Notes: generated by a model not told the origin, from the letters alone. DNA of 64,000 bases from Bremerella sp. TYQ1 (GCF_020150455.1 NZ_CP083740.1:6283001-6347000), one strand, 5' to 3'; positions 51,620-61,277 are shown, counted from the stretch's first letter. Made by a program: numbers and translations.

Positions 51620-52750
51620 CTAGAACGTGCTCAAACGATTCACGCTGATGTTCACCCCCTGGAAGGGGACAACACCGTAAATCCCACGCGTCAGAACCAG
51701 CTCGATGAATTCGTCCGCCCATAAGATCGGGCTCTTAGGAACGACTACGATATCGGCATCACGAATCCAAATTTCGTCCGAAGGAGCAGGGCGGCGAGCA
51801 TACAAAGCACCCTTGAGATCAAGCTTTGTTGCCACCAATCGCCAATCTTCAGCACGACGGAAAACGACCACTTCTCGTAGGTTCGCCCCAACATTCCAGC
51901 CGCCAGCCATGGCGATGCTTTGGATTGCCGTCGTGGGACCGGTCAGCTCGTACCGCCCAGGATTAGGAACTTCGCCTAGAACGTAGACATAGCTCGGAGC
52001 ACGTTGGATCAGTACCGGCGTGACTTCGATCCCTTCGATTTCCTTAGCATAACGCTCGTCGATCTCCCGTTTCAGCTCGTTCAGCGTCATTCCCTGGGCA
52101 GGCACATTTCCGATCGCCGGAAGCTGAATCGTTCCTTCCGGCGTCACGCGGCTGCTGCGTCCTTGACCGCCTGTCCCGGCTCGACTGTCGACGGTGGCTC
52201 GCAGGTCTTCCAGTTTGGTGTTCACCTTCAGGGGCGTCACCGTGATCGCGGGAACTTTGTAGTACTCTTTGTACTGATCGTCCAACGCTTTTCGCAGTTC
52301 GTCGACGGTCCGACGCGCGGCATGGATCTGGCCTAATAGCAAGACGGTGATCGTCCCATCAGGCTGGATGACCAGGTTTCGATCGAGGTTCGGATCGGTC
52401 AGCGATTCAATCTGGACTTCGTCGCCCACGTTCAAGCGATATGGCTGCGTCGATTCCTGACGTGTGAGTCGGTAGACGAAATCGAGTTCGTCATCGACAC
52501 GCAAACGATACTCCGGAACATGGGCGGTACGTGCAGGACCGACATATTCGCCCTGGGCAAAGACTTGCCATGGAATGGGACGACGCGCATCCCAGTGCGG
52601 TTCTCCTTCGCATGTCGGATCGGTTGAGTCGACACCTACAAGTACCTGACGATCGTGTGGATTGCAGTAAGGAGCCGGCGTCTGAGCCATTGCTGAAGTG
52701 GCTAGACTGGCGAAAAGAACACTGCTAAGTACGAATTTCCAGATATGCAT
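51620..52750 (-). CDS. Wza-like polysaccharide export protein
   Basis: 376 residues with a signal peptide (MHIWKFVLSSVLFASLA, cleaved near AMA-QT). The polysaccharide export (Poly_export) domain starts at PYRLNVGDEVQIESLTDPNLDRNLVIQPDGTITVLLLGQIHA and is followed by an SLBB-type segment YVYVLGEVPNPGRYELTG with MAGGW. It likely forms a channel for export of a capsule or exopolysaccharide across the outer membrane. No wzc or flippase gene is nearby. A TPR lipoprotein gene lies upstream on the same strand. Confidence 0.92.
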   Translation of the reverse strand: MHIWKFVLSSVLFASLATSAMAQTPAPYCNPHDRQVLVGVDSTDPTCEGEPHWDARRPIPWQVFAQGEYVGPARTAHVPEYRLRVDDELDFVYRLTRQESTQPYRLNVGDEVQIESLTDPNLDRNLVIQPDGTITVLLLGQIHAARRTVDELRKALDDQYKEYYKVPAITVTPLKVNTKLEDLRATVDSRAGTGGQGRSSRVTPEGTIQLPAIGNVPAQGMTLNELKREIDERYAKEIEGIEVTPVLIQRAPSYVYVLGEVPNPGRYELTGPTTAIQSIAMAGGWNVGANLREVVVFRRAEDWRLVATKLDLKGALYARRPAPSDEIWIRDADIVVVPKSPILWADEFIELVLTRGIYGVVPFQGVNISVNRLSTF

Positions 52751-52779
52751 GAGGTCGAGTCCTTGACCAGCGATCGAGT

Positions 52780-54495
52780 CTATCGGGTGCTTGTGCGAGT
52801 GCGGTTGGCAATCGGCTGACTGGCAGTCGAGCGTGCGGCTTGTTTCAGTCCGGTGTCCCCTTTGCCATGCTCCGCCATCTGTTCTGGGGAAACCCAGCGA
52901 ACCGCTTCGAGCCCACCGTTGAGTTGAGCGAACTCACGTGCCGCATGCGCTTCAACGGAAGCTCGGCGTGCCATCTCGGTCTCGCCGAGCTTCTCGTGAA
53001 CCGAAGCGAGGTTTTGCCACAGTTCTGGACGTGGCGAAGCTTTTACGCCTTGCAGTAGGGCCTGCTTAGCATCTTCCAATTGACCGTAGCGAGCCAACAG
53101 CACGCCTAGCTCGTTGGCGGCTTCATAGTTCTTCTCATCAATGGCAAGTGCTGTTTGGAATAACGCGATCGATCGAGGACCAATCAGCGTACGGTTGTCG
53201 CCGGTCGTGTTGTACAGGTACTCTTGAATGCGTCCCAAGCCAACGAGGGCTCGGCCTGTTTCCGGCATACCGCCACACGCTTCGGTCAACTTCGTTTGAG
53301 CATGCGAGAAGTAAGCTTGAGCAGCGGTTAACGCCGTTTCATATTCCAGGTTCTTCCCTTTCAGCACGGTCGTGCGATGGGCATCGACGACAAGATTCAA
53401 GTCAACATTTGCTTCCAGGCGAGCTCCAGAAGGAATGAACTCGCCAGCTTCTTCCAACGCAGCAATGGCTTCGGCCAAGGCGTCGCTGTGTCGGTGCGAC
53501 TTTTCGGCAGTGTCGAGCGTTTGCGTGGCCAAGCGTAGAGCCTGAATGAATTCGGCACGTGCCGAATAGTATGCACCTCGCTGGGCAAGCACCAAGCCAT
53601 GATCGACCAATGTTGCCATTCGTTCACGCACGGCAATCATCGCGTGGTCGACCGTGGCCGACTGGGGCGTGCTCGGCACGAAGGCGGGCGTCATGGGAAC
53701 CATTCGCGGCATCGTAGGTCCGACATTCATCGGAGGGCCTGGCAAGTTGACAATCTCTTGCTTGGCAGGATTTAAAGTGCCTTCCAACGCGGGCTGAGCC
53801 GGGGCCAGACTAACAAACTTGGAAGGAGGTCCGGCCGGTTCACGCGGAAGCTCTACCGCAGGTGGTGATGGCTGTTTGGGCTGTGGGTTGCCGCTCAGGA
53901 AATTTGGAACGACTTGAGATGGTGGGATTTCACGCTGGGGAGCAACTGGCTGTCGCTTGGGTGGTTCGGAAGGCAACTCGATCTTGGGCGCGTTGAGCGC
54001 CAGGGGAGTTTCTGTCTCGCTCGGTTTGCGTGAACGTGCCACCTGTTTCTGCACAGGAGCCGGAGTAATTTCCGGAGTCGTTTTCAGGGACTGAGGTGCT
54101 GCCATTTTCGGTGGCGCCGAAGGTGCTGGTGGTTCCAGCTGTAACGATTGTTCCGACGGTGTCGATTTTTCGATTTTCAGCGGGAAGCGAATCGTTTCCA
54201 GAGGGGTAGGGTCCGCAGGTGTCTTTTCGCCCATCACCGGTGGCAAACGCTTTGGTGGCGTGTGCGGGTTGGTGATGATGTTTTCGTGTGCGTCGCTGAT
54301 TTGAAGGTGGGCAGCCAACTGCGCCATCGGGCGAACATCTTCAGGCGCTTGAAAGCGGTGGGGTATGGCAACCGCTTCCGGCTTATCACCAGAGGGTTGG
54401 GCCATATCAGAGCTACGCGAGCAGCCGACGATCAGCAGTATCGTCAAACTCAGCGCAATCCCAACCAGGCTTGTGGAGTGCAGAGGTCGATCCAT
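52780..54495 (-). CDS. TPR-containing lipoprotein with Pro-rich linker
   Basis: 571 residues from an ATG at 54495. Lipobox LLIVGC near residue 24 marks a lipoprotein; longer frames to 54594 lack it. A long Pro/Ala/Gln/Glu-rich disordered linker (about 35-260) is followed by a helical region and TPR repeats (about 430-530), with the pattern YEAANELGVLLARYGQLEDAKQALLQGV. It is the gene upstream of the Wza-like gene with 29 bases between them, so it may belong to the same exopolysaccharide system. Confidence 0.8.
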   Translation of the reverse strand: MDRPLHSTSLVGIALSLTILLIVGCSRSSDMAQPSGDKPEAVAIPHRFQAPEDVRPMAQLAAHLQISDAHENIITNPHTPPKRLPPVMGEKTPADPTPLETIRFPLKIEKSTPSEQSLQLEPPAPSAPPKMAAPQSLKTTPEITPAPVQKQVARSRKPSETETPLALNAPKIELPSEPPKRQPVAPQREIPPSQVVPNFLSGNPQPKQPSPPAVELPREPAGPPSKFVSLAPAQPALEGTLNPAKQEIVNLPGPPMNVGPTMPRMVPMTPAFVPSTPQSATVDHAMIAVRERMATLVDHGLVLAQRGAYYSARAEFIQALRLATQTLDTAEKSHRHSDALAEAIAALEEAGEFIPSGARLEANVDLNLVVDAHRTTVLKGKNLEYETALTAAQAYFSHAQTKLTEACGGMPETGRALVGLGRIQEYLYNTTGDNRTLIGPRSIALFQTALAIDEKNYEAANELGVLLARYGQLEDAKQALLQGVKASPRPELWQNLASVHEKLGETEMARRASVEAHAAREFAQLNGGLEAVRWVSPEQMAEHGKGDTGLKQAARSTASQPIANRTRTSTR

Positions 54496-54846
54496 CGGTT
54501 CATCCGTGAAGTTTCGCATGATGCAGCGCATTCCGATCCGTGGAACGGTACATCGAATCCTAATAACGGAATCGACCAATCTAATTCGGTGCAATCACTC
54601 AAACCGGAACCAGAACAACGTCAACTATGCGAAGCGGATGGCATACCTGATACACGCCGTAGGAGGAGAACGTTTCGGATAATCGTTATAAGCGAACCCC
54701 ATCGGCATGGTGAGGGTCAACTCCTCTCTTCGATAGCGAATATTGCTTTTGCCGTTCGGAAATTCGCCCGGTCGATAATCGTGTTCTAACCTTGGTTACT
54801 TCAATGAATGATGTGCCTCGGGGCGAGGTAGTGAAAGAGCACTAAA

Positions 54847-56478
54847 TTGACATCAGAAACAATCCTGCAATCCGAACCCTGTTCGACGCCATGCCAGGTC
54901 CTGGTCGTGGACGACGATAGGCTTATTCGCACACTGCTTCGCGAGTTTCTAACGCGTGAAGGATATGATGTGGTCGTTGCGGAAAGTTGTATGCAGGCCC
55001 TTGAGATCCTGGAAGAAGGGAAGCACCAGTTCAAGTTTCTCGTTACCGACTGGGAGTTGCCGGACGGTTCGGGCATTGATTTGATTCGGCACGTGCGACA
55101 CGTAGTCTGCTCGCACTATATGTATATCGTGATGGCGACCTCGCATGGCAATCGAGAGAACCTGACTCAGGCTCTTAACGCGGGCGCCGATGATTTTCTG
55201 GCCAAGCCGATCGATCGAGGCGAACTGATCGCACGAATGCGTGCCGGCCAGCGAATCCTCGATCTGGAAACACGACTGACGCACCTCGCCAATAGCGATC
55301 TCCTGACCGGTTTGCCTACGCGTCGCGTCTTCGAGTCGATGGTCGTTAAAGAGTGGAGTCGAGCGAGACGCTATCGACTACCGTTGTCTTGTGTCATATT
55401 CGATATCGACTACTTCAAGCGGATCAACGATGTCCATGGACATGCCGCTGGGGATGAAGTACTTCGCGAAGTAGGACGCGTCTTTGCCGATTCAGTACGC
55501 AAGTCTGACATTATTTGTCGCTACGGTGGGGAAGAGTTCTGTGCGGTTCTGCCAGAGACTTCCATCGAACAAGCTCGGCAATGGGCCGAAATTCTGCGTC
55601 AGCGAATCGGGGAAATGGATATTATCCTCGAGTCTGCGGTGGTCAACGTTACCGCCAGTTTGGGCGTCGCGGAAGTGCTTGCCGAAATGGAAGACATGGA
55701 TCAGTTGGTCGAAATGGCCGACCATTGTCTTTTGGAAGCAAAGTCAAAAGGTCGAAATCAGGTCGTATCGATCGACAGCCTGCAGAATGCCATTCAAAGC
55801 GACGCCTCGGGGCAACTCGATTCCGTCTTCAGCGGAGCGGTTTCCGCCGACGCGATGACACCGGTAGTGAGCACGGTGACGCCGGACTCGAGTGTCGTCG
55901 AGATCAGCCAGTTCTTTTTGAACTACCGCATTCCGTCTGCTCCAGTCGTCGATGAAGATGGCGCGTTGGTCGGGATCGTGTCGGAGAAAGATCTTATGTC
56001 GGTGGCCAGTCGGCCGAACCCGCACGAGATCACGATTTCGGAAGTGATGCGGAAGAACTTGATCTGCTATCCGCCAGACATTCCGCTACGGGTCGTTTGG
56101 GAATTCTTAAACCGCGTTTCGATTCGCACTGTTCTGATCACCGACAACAACAAAGCACTAGGCGTACTCAGCCGCCAAAGTATTTTGCGTTGGCTGGCCA
56201 ACACCGCCTGGAAGCAAAACGGCCTTCCCAGCGGGACCGCGCATCCGTCTGGTCACACGACTGATCGGCTGGAAAACGCCGCCAAGTTGCTTGCCGAAAC
56301 GTCGCGTCAGTTGACCAACGACGTCGAGGTGCGTTCCGAAGATGAACACGCTGCCATGGTGATCGGTACCGTGTCCAAGATGCAAGACCTGATGACCGAT
56401 CTTCTGGAGTCGGTCGGGACGAGCAGCGGAGCAGGGGCCATGGGCCTAAGCAAAGCGGTCCGGATGAACGAGTTTTAA
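54847..56478 (+). CDS. Response regulator - diguanylate cyclase - CBS domain protein
   Basis: 543 residues; no ATG is in frame, so TTG at 54847 with GAAAGAG upstream is used. REC domain: DDD at 22-24, phosphoacceptor Asp68 (VTDWELPDG) and Lys120 (LAKPID). GGDEF domain: LTGLPTRR, DIDYFKRINDVHGHAAGD, active site GGEEF at 227-231 with an RxxD (218-221) inhibitory site five residues before it. Then a pair of CBS domains (about 325-455), as in MTPVVSTVTPDSSVVEISQFFLNYRIPSAPVVDEDGALVGIVSEKDL. The last 90 residues form a helical tail. It should make c-di-GMP, with adenine-nucleotide sensing by CBS as an inference. Confidence 0.93.
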   Translation: MTSETILQSEPCSTPCQVLVVDDDRLIRTLLREFLTREGYDVVVAESCMQALEILEEGKHQFKFLVTDWELPDGSGIDLIRHVRHVVCSHYMYIVMATSHGNRENLTQALNAGADDFLAKPIDRGELIARMRAGQRILDLETRLTHLANSDLLTGLPTRRVFESMVVKEWSRARRYRLPLSCVIFDIDYFKRINDVHGHAAGDEVLREVGRVFADSVRKSDIICRYGGEEFCAVLPETSIEQARQWAEILRQRIGEMDIILESAVVNVTASLGVAEVLAEMEDMDQLVEMADHCLLEAKSKGRNQVVSIDSLQNAIQSDASGQLDSVFSGAVSADAMTPVVSTVTPDSSVVEISQFFLNYRIPSAPVVDEDGALVGIVSEKDLMSVASRPNPHEITISEVMRKNLICYPPDIPLRVVWEFLNRVSIRTVLITDNNKALGVLSRQSILRWLANTAWKQNGLPSGTAHPSGHTTDRLENAAKLLAETSRQLTNDVEVRSEDEHAAMVIGTVSKMQDLMTDLLESVGTSSGAGAMGLSKAVRMNEF

Positions 56479-56482
56479 CTCG

Positions 56483-57076
56483 TTAGCGAACCCAGATCTT
56501 ATAACGCCACTCGATCGTTTTCGGGAACGGCTCGTGATCGAGCGAAGCATTCACTTCAAAGCCCTTGGCATTTGCCGGAAGCTCAGGCGTGGGATATTGC
56601 TCTTGTGCGATGACATCGACACAAACTTCCACGCCGTTGACGCTCCAGACCCAAGGGCCGTCTCGTTCTAATTTCGGCTTGGCGACTTCTTCCATTGCAC
56701 AGCCATAGCGGCTGCAAATTTGAATCGGGTATCCCTTCATCCGGCACGCAACCGAGAAGTGAATGCCGCCGGGTTCGTCGAGCGGTTCGACAGCAGCCGA
56801 CCAATGGCTATCGCCGGCCATGCCGACCAGCAACGCCACCATGCCATCGGTGCGATCTTCCATGTGGATCTCTTGGAACGGCGGGCTGGCCGGCCAATCT
56901 TCCTCGTCGGTCCCTTCAAGCGTGACGAACAGCGGCGTGCACTCGTCCCCTTGAATCAAGGCAACAACATGGCCGAAGCGGTCCTTTTGTTTGACGAAGC
57001 TGACAAAGATGCCAACGCCATCGTCACGAACCGATTCAACGAAATGATCTTGGGAATCAGGGGAAGACTCTGACAC
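56483..57076 (-). CDS. Conserved-looking protein of unknown function
   Basis: 197 residues from a GTG. Acidic, cytoplasmic; beta-rich, with GIFVSFVKQKDRFGHVVALIQGDE and FVTLEGTDEEDWPASPPFQEIH, then a Cys-containing segment IQICSRYGCAMEEV. It could be a small regulatory domain, but I know no relative. It begins 18 bases after the prfB stop codon on the same strand, so it is cotranscribed with prfB, and its stop is 4 bases from the cyclase stop on the other strand. Confidence 0.7.
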   Translation of the reverse strand: MSESSPDSQDHFVESVRDDGVGIFVSFVKQKDRFGHVVALIQGDECTPLFVTLEGTDEEDWPASPPFQEIHMEDRTDGMVALLVGMAGDSHWSAAVEPLDEPGGIHFSVACRMKGYPIQICSRYGCAMEEVAKPKLERDGPWVWSVNGVEVCVDVIAQEQYPTPELPANAKGFEVNASLDHEPFPKTIEWRYKIWVR

Positions 57077-57094
57077 GAAATGCGTTCCTCGTTC

Positions 57095-58205
57095 TTAGTT
57101 CTCAGGCATGTCTTGTCCGACACGCCATCTTAGATAGGCATCGAAGAAGCCTTGGATCTCGCCATTCATCACACTGTGGAAGCTGCCCATGTAGTAGCCA
57201 GTCCGGGCATCTTTCACACGTTGATCAGGGTGCAGGAAATAGTTCCGAATCTGCGATCCGAAGCCAACTTTGGCCTGCGTTTTGTACTTCTCCGCTTGTT
57301 CGCTTTCGCGACGTTCTTCTTCGACACGCGCTAAACGCGAACGAAGCATCTTCCAGGCCTGGGCCCGGTTTTTGTGCTGACTTCGCTCCTGTTGGCACTG
57401 CACCACAATGCCGGTCGGTACGTGCGTCAAGCGAATCGCACTGTCGGTCTTGTTCACGTGCTGACCGCCGGCACCACTGGCACGGAACGTGTCGACGCGG
57501 ACATCTTCTTCGTCGATGTCAACTTCTTCGCTATCAGGAATTTCTGGCGAAACGTCGACCGCGGCGAAGCTCGTCTGGCGTTTGCCTTCGGAGTTGAACG
57601 GGCTGATCCGCACCAGACGGTGCATGCCCGTCTCCCCTTTCAGGTAGCCATAGGCCATCGGGCCGCGAACGACAAACGTTGCGTTGTTGATGCCTGCTTC
57701 TTCGTTGTCGGTTCGATCGAGGAGCTCGACGCTATAGTCGTTCTGGTCTGCCCAACGACCATACATCGTCAACAACATCTCGGCCCAGTCGTTGGCGTCG
57801 GTCCCGCCATCACGGGCATTGATCGTGACAATCGCGCCGCAGTCGTCGTAAGGGCCGTCGAGCAAAGCCTTCAAAGCCAATGCTTCCAGGGTCGATTCTA
57901 ACTGCTCGAGTGTGCCAGGCACTTCCGCGGCGAGCGATTCGTCTTCCTCGGCCATTTCCAGCATGACGTCGAGGTCTTCAATCCCCGCAACGCATTCGTC
58001 CAGCGGTTCGACCAGATTCTTAAGCGACTTCATTTGGCCGACAGTTTCCTGGGCCTTCTCTTGATTGTCCCAGAAGTCCGGCGCAGCCATCTTCGCTTCG
58101 ATCTCTTTCAACTGCTGCTGTTTCGCAGCGTAGTCAAAGAGAGTCCTTTAGCTGTAGAAGTTGCTCACGAATGCTTTCGGCTCGATCGTAAAACTCGCGT
58201 TCCAT
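57095..58205 (-). CDS. prfB: Peptide chain release factor 2 with programmed +1 frameshift
   Basis: The frame-0 start is ATG at 58205, giving MEREFYD and 23 codons ending CTT before TGA at 58136-58134. A +1 shift at CTTTGAC gives the main frame GAC TAC GCT (D-Y-A-A-K-Q) that continues to 57095. The whole is 369 residues. RF2 marks: SPF tripeptide in [15 protein letters not shown], and GGQ in [21 protein letters not shown]. The in-frame TGA is read by RF2 itself, so a low RF2 level favours the shift. An AAGGA sequence about 9 bases before the TGA can serve as the internal Shine-Dalgarno stimulator. Confidence 0.96.
58133..58139 (-). promoter_or_regulatory. prfB programmed frameshift site
   Basis: The minus strand reads CTTTGAC, the conserved prfB slippery sequence. 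CTT is the last frame-0 codon, TGA is the frame-0 stop, and the +1 frame continues with GAC. AAGGA lies upstream as the Shine-Dalgarno-like spur. Confidence 0.95.
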
Positions 58206-58273
58206 GGGGGATCCGAGGAAAAGGATGGAAGAAACCAGGTAATCGCATTACCGGCGTTTCAATTTATCCGCTT

Positions 58274-58302
58274 CCCTCTCCACCGTCTGCGGGGGGAGAG
58301 GG
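58274..58302. repeat. GC-rich inverted repeat between prfB and ridA
   Basis: CCCTCTCC and GGAGAGGG pair around a 13-nt loop (58274-58281 and 58295-58302). It looks like a dispersed hairpin (REP-like) or a factor-independent 3' hairpin of the RidA gene; no T run follows. Confidence 0.5.
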
Positions 58303-58318
58303 GTGCCGAATGATCGAC

Positions 58319-58783
58319 TTAGTCTTTCAGCTCGAAGATTGCTTCAACTTCGACCGTCATCCCGGCCGGAAGTGCGTTCACGCCGATGGCACTTCGCGCA
58401 GCAACACCGCAATCTTCGCCGAAGACTTCTTTCATCAGTTCGCTGAAGCCATTGATGACCGCAGGCTGTTGGGTGAAGCCATCTTTGCAATTGACCATGC
58501 CGAAGGTTTTCACCAAACGTTTGATCTTGTCGAGACTGCCCAGGTGAGCCTTCAAAGTCGCCAGCATGGCCAAACCGGTTTGACGAGCGGCGGCATTGCC
58601 TACGGCTTCGTCGACATCGACACCCACTTTACCGAGCTGCAGCGTGCCATCGGTGCTCAAGGGGCCATGGCCGGAAAGGTAAACGAGATTGCCAACAGTG
58701 ATGGCCGGCTTGTACAAGCCCATCGCCTTAGGGGCTGGCGGAAGTTCAACGTTCAAAGCGTCCAAGTTGGCATCGAAGCTCAT
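58319..58783 (-). CDS. RidA/YjgF-family protein
   Basis: 154 residues. Runs KAMGLYKPAITVGNLVYLSGHGPLSTDG, GNAAARQTGLAMLATLKAHLGSLDKIKRLVKTFGMVNCKDGFTQQPAVINGFSELMKEVFGE and ARSAIGVNALPAGMTVEVEAIFE, the standard RidA plan with the Arg in AARSAIGV and Glu in EVEAIF. The N-terminal 12 residues are extra and the segment before HGP differs from enzymatically active RidA, which suggests a YjgH-like side branch. RidA removes reactive enamine/imine intermediates. Confidence 0.92.
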   Translation of the reverse strand: MSFDANLDALNVELPPAPKAMGLYKPAITVGNLVYLSGHGPLSTDGTLQLGKVGVDVDEAVGNAAARQTGLAMLATLKAHLGSLDKIKRLVKTFGMVNCKDGFTQQPAVINGFSELMKEVFGEDCGVAARSAIGVNALPAGMTVEVEAIFELKD

Positions 58784-58853
58784 GCGTGATTCTTTCGGTT
58801 GGAATGAAAACGATCCCTTCCTTCTTTTTTAGAAAGAGGGAACCATCAGAAGA

Positions 58854-59243
58854 CTATTTCTTATACACGTCGTCTGGGTTGACCAGACGTTGTTCAACAA
58901 TCTTGGTTTCGGCCTGACCGACTTCGCGGAAGAAACAAGTGCGAAACCCTTCGTGGCAAGCGGCCCCTTTTTGATCCACTTTCAGCAGCACCGTGTCGGC
59001 GTCGCAGTCGACCAGAATTTGGTGGACTTGCTGCTGATGGCCACTTTCTTCCCCTTTTCGCCAAAGCTTGTTGCGGCTGCGGCTGAAATACACCGCTTTG
59101 CCGGTCGTAAGCGTTTCCTGGAAAGCCTCGCGGTTCATCCAGGCCATCATCAGCACCTGACCGTTGTCGGCATCTTGAGCGATGGCAGGGACCAGACCGC
59201 CAGCCTTTTCAAAGTCGGGCTCGCGAGGCAAGGAGATCGTCAT
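58854..59243 (-). CDS. hisI: Phosphoribosyl-AMP cyclohydrolase
   Basis: 129 residues from the ATG at 59243, which gives the usual length. [46 protein letters not shown] is the family signature; [27 protein letters not shown] holds the Asp metal site and the Cys residues. It opens the purine ring in histidine synthesis. Other his genes are not in the window, so the pathway is dispersed. Confidence 0.97.
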   Translation of the reverse strand: MTISLPREPDFEKAGGLVPAIAQDADNGQVLMMAWMNREAFQETLTTGKAVYFSRSRNKLWRKGEESGHQQQVHQILVDCDADTVLLKVDQKGAACHEGFRTCFFREVGQAETKIVEQRLVNPDDVYKK

Positions 59244-59535
59244 CGCAAAAAACTCATCATGGAACGGGAAAAACAGGGAAACCAATCTGGTTTAGTGTGG
59301 CCGTTTCAACCGCAATCGGCAACCGGGGAAGGGGGCAGGGCAAACGACAGATCTGATCCAGCACGACCGATCCGACTTGTCGGAAGACATGGTACATCCG
59401 GACCCTGTTCGCTAGCGGTGTAGTCAGTGCAGTCGTTTTGCCGAATCGTAAGGTGTTCGGCCGAGTTCTCTCGCCAACGGTTTTCTTCGTAGCCAGCTAT
59501 CATCGATTCCCCCCATGCATCACCGAGGTCCCGTT

Positions 59536-60144
59536 GTGAAAAAGTCTTTGAGTATTGTCATTCCGGTGCACAATGTTCAGTCGATCATTGTGGGGGAAGT
59601 GGATCGCCTTCTGGAAATCGTGGCCGATCTGACCAACGACTTCGAACTGATGATCGTCGACGACGGTTCCACCGATGGTACCGAAGAAGTGCTGTACGAA
59701 ATCAGCTGCCGCTACCCTCAAGTCCGTTCGCGTCGTTACACGCCCAAGCAGGGAAAAGCGACCGCAATCGATCTCGGCCTGGCAGCTGCCGCTGGCGAAG
59801 TGGTCATGATTCAAGATATGGATCGCCCGCTTTCGACCGACGATATCCACTCGCTATGGGCAATGCACATCGATGCGTCGCTGGCCGCTCAGCCGCAACC
59901 GCAGAAAGCGATTGAGCCTGTTAAGCCGCTCTTGCCTGGCGATCCGCAGCCGCTAAATCAAGACTTGCTTGCGAAGCTGTCGAGTTGGGGTGCCGATATC
60001 AGCGAACTAGAATCGCTTACTGAAACAATTCAGCCCCAAGCGGCCCAGCCGCAAGCCAAACATGAAGTGGTCCAGGCCCCCGCTCCCAAGCTGAAAATGC
60101 CCCGTTTTCTCCGACGAATTCAAGAGTTCGCAACCGGCGAATAA
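59536..60144 (+). CDS. Truncated glycosyltransferase family 2-like protein
   Basis: 202 residues from a GTG with GAGG 7 bases upstream (an ATG at 59515 is the other start). The N-terminal half is a GT-A start: LSIVIPVHNVQSII, DFELMIVDDGSTDGTEEV and KGKATAIDLGLAAAAGEVVMIQDMDRPLS with its DxD-like QDMD. After about residue 110 the usual acceptor domain is missing; a Gln/Pro-rich linker (QPQPQKAIEPVKP) and a basic tail KLKMPRFLRRIQEFATGE follow instead. A binding-only or regulatory role is possible. Transcribed alone. Confidence 0.75.
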   Translation: MKKSLSIVIPVHNVQSIIVGEVDRLLEIVADLTNDFELMIVDDGSTDGTEEVLYEISCRYPQVRSRRYTPKQGKATAIDLGLAAAAGEVVMIQDMDRPLSTDDIHSLWAMHIDASLAAQPQPQKAIEPVKPLLPGDPQPLNQDLLAKLSSWGADISELESLTETIQPQAAQPQAKHEVVQAPAPKLKMPRFLRRIQEFATGE

Positions 60145-60668
60145 CAGGCAATCTGCGGAACATTTTCCGTTCGTCCAGATGGTGTCCCTTATGTCTGGCG
60201 TTGCGGTGAATTGTTTTCCGATAATTAAAGCAAACGCTTGATTCGATCGAAACCATTCGATAGAATCAGCCAGTGCCTTCAAAATGTTTCAGGCGCTACA
60301 TTCGTCATTTTCTTACCTTAGGTGAACTTTCCGGCATTGATCGTCGGCGAGGGACCCCACGGCAGCTTCGGAATCATTCCGATGCTTGAAGCGTTTTCAG
60401 GCACACTTTTCATGAAGTTCGGTGACGTCCTGACTCTCCTCTTGGGCGGCGCTCGACTTCCAAACTAGGCTTGGCAGACGGGACTAGGCACCCCACGCCG
60501 ATCGGCCTTTGATCGCGGTAAACGGAACAGACAAGAAGCATTCCAACAATACTCGCTCTCGGTGCCCGCGCGCTTACCGGTGAGGTTGCTGTCGTGTCGT
60601 CTTTGCGTTGCCTCCGACCATGGCCTTGAGGCAGTCGGTTAAGCCTCCGGAACAAGGGAGGACTTCTC
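60145..60668. other. Intergenic gap upstream of the HTH gene
   Basis: 524 bases with no convincing gene on either strand. It is GC-rich near the end and contains AAGGGAGG before the ATG at 60669. It may include a long leader; I find no known riboswitch pattern. Confidence 0.5.
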
Positions 60669-61202
60669 ATGGCAACGGTTCCATTCAGCATGGACCACGC
60701 GGTCTACGCGTACGCGCCTTCCGAGATGGGCAACAAGTCCCCTCGTAAGTTGCATCGCATCCGCGAGCTACGTAAACAACAGGGCGTTTCACTTCGCACC
60801 GCATCCCGGAAGTTAGGCATGCCGGCTTCTCAAGTGCGTGAAGAAGAAAAGCCTGACACGGACCTTTTGGTCTCGCAACTCTCGCAATGGGCCGACATCC
60901 TCGATGTGCCCATCGCCGACCTTCTGGAAGAACCCCAGAACAATCTTTCGTCCCCGATTCGTGAGCGTGCCAAGCTGGTCCGCATCATGAAAACGGTCAA
61001 AGCCATTTCGGAACGAACCCAGGAACCGAATATCGGAATTCTGGCCGAAGTGCTGACCGATCAACTGGTTGACTTGATGCCGGAGCTTGCCGACATCAAC
61101 GCTTGGAATAATGTAGGCCAGCGTCGTTCGTTGAACGATCTGGGCCAGATCGCCGAACGACGCATTTCGTGCGATTCCATCGTCGGAGCGATGCGAGACT
61201 AA
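60669..61202 (+). CDS. Helix-turn-helix DNA-binding protein
   Basis: 177 residues. After a 25-residue leader the XRE-like HTH is in LHRIRELRKQQGVSLRTASRKLGMPASQVREEE (about 29-61). A helical second domain follows (KLVRIMKTVKAISERTQEPNIGILAEVLTDQLVDLMPEL). GGGAGG lies about 8 bases before the ATG. Likely a transcription factor; targets unknown. A strong terminator follows. Confidence 0.82.
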   Translation: MATVPFSMDHAVYAYAPSEMGNKSPRKLHRIRELRKQQGVSLRTASRKLGMPASQVREEEKPDTDLLVSQLSQWADILDVPIADLLEEPQNNLSSPIRERAKLVRIMKTVKAISERTQEPNIGILAEVLTDQLVDLMPELADINAWNNVGQRRSLNDLGQIAERRISCDSIVGAMRD

Positions 61203-61239
61203 GCATCGCTCGCGCTTCTCCAATTCAGTCTTTCCCCTG

Positions 61240-61277
61240 GTCCCCAGGTCGCATTCGTGAGGCCTGGGGACTTTTTT
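61240..61277 (+). terminator. Rho-independent terminator of the HTH gene
   Basis: GTCCCCAGG / CCTGGGGAC, perfect 9-bp stem, 14-nt loop, followed by T6. Confidence 0.92.

Noticed and set aside
60410..60691. Minus-strand frame in the gap before the HTH gene
   Set aside because: Arg/Pro-rich with no start signal and runs into the HTH gene start; likely chance.
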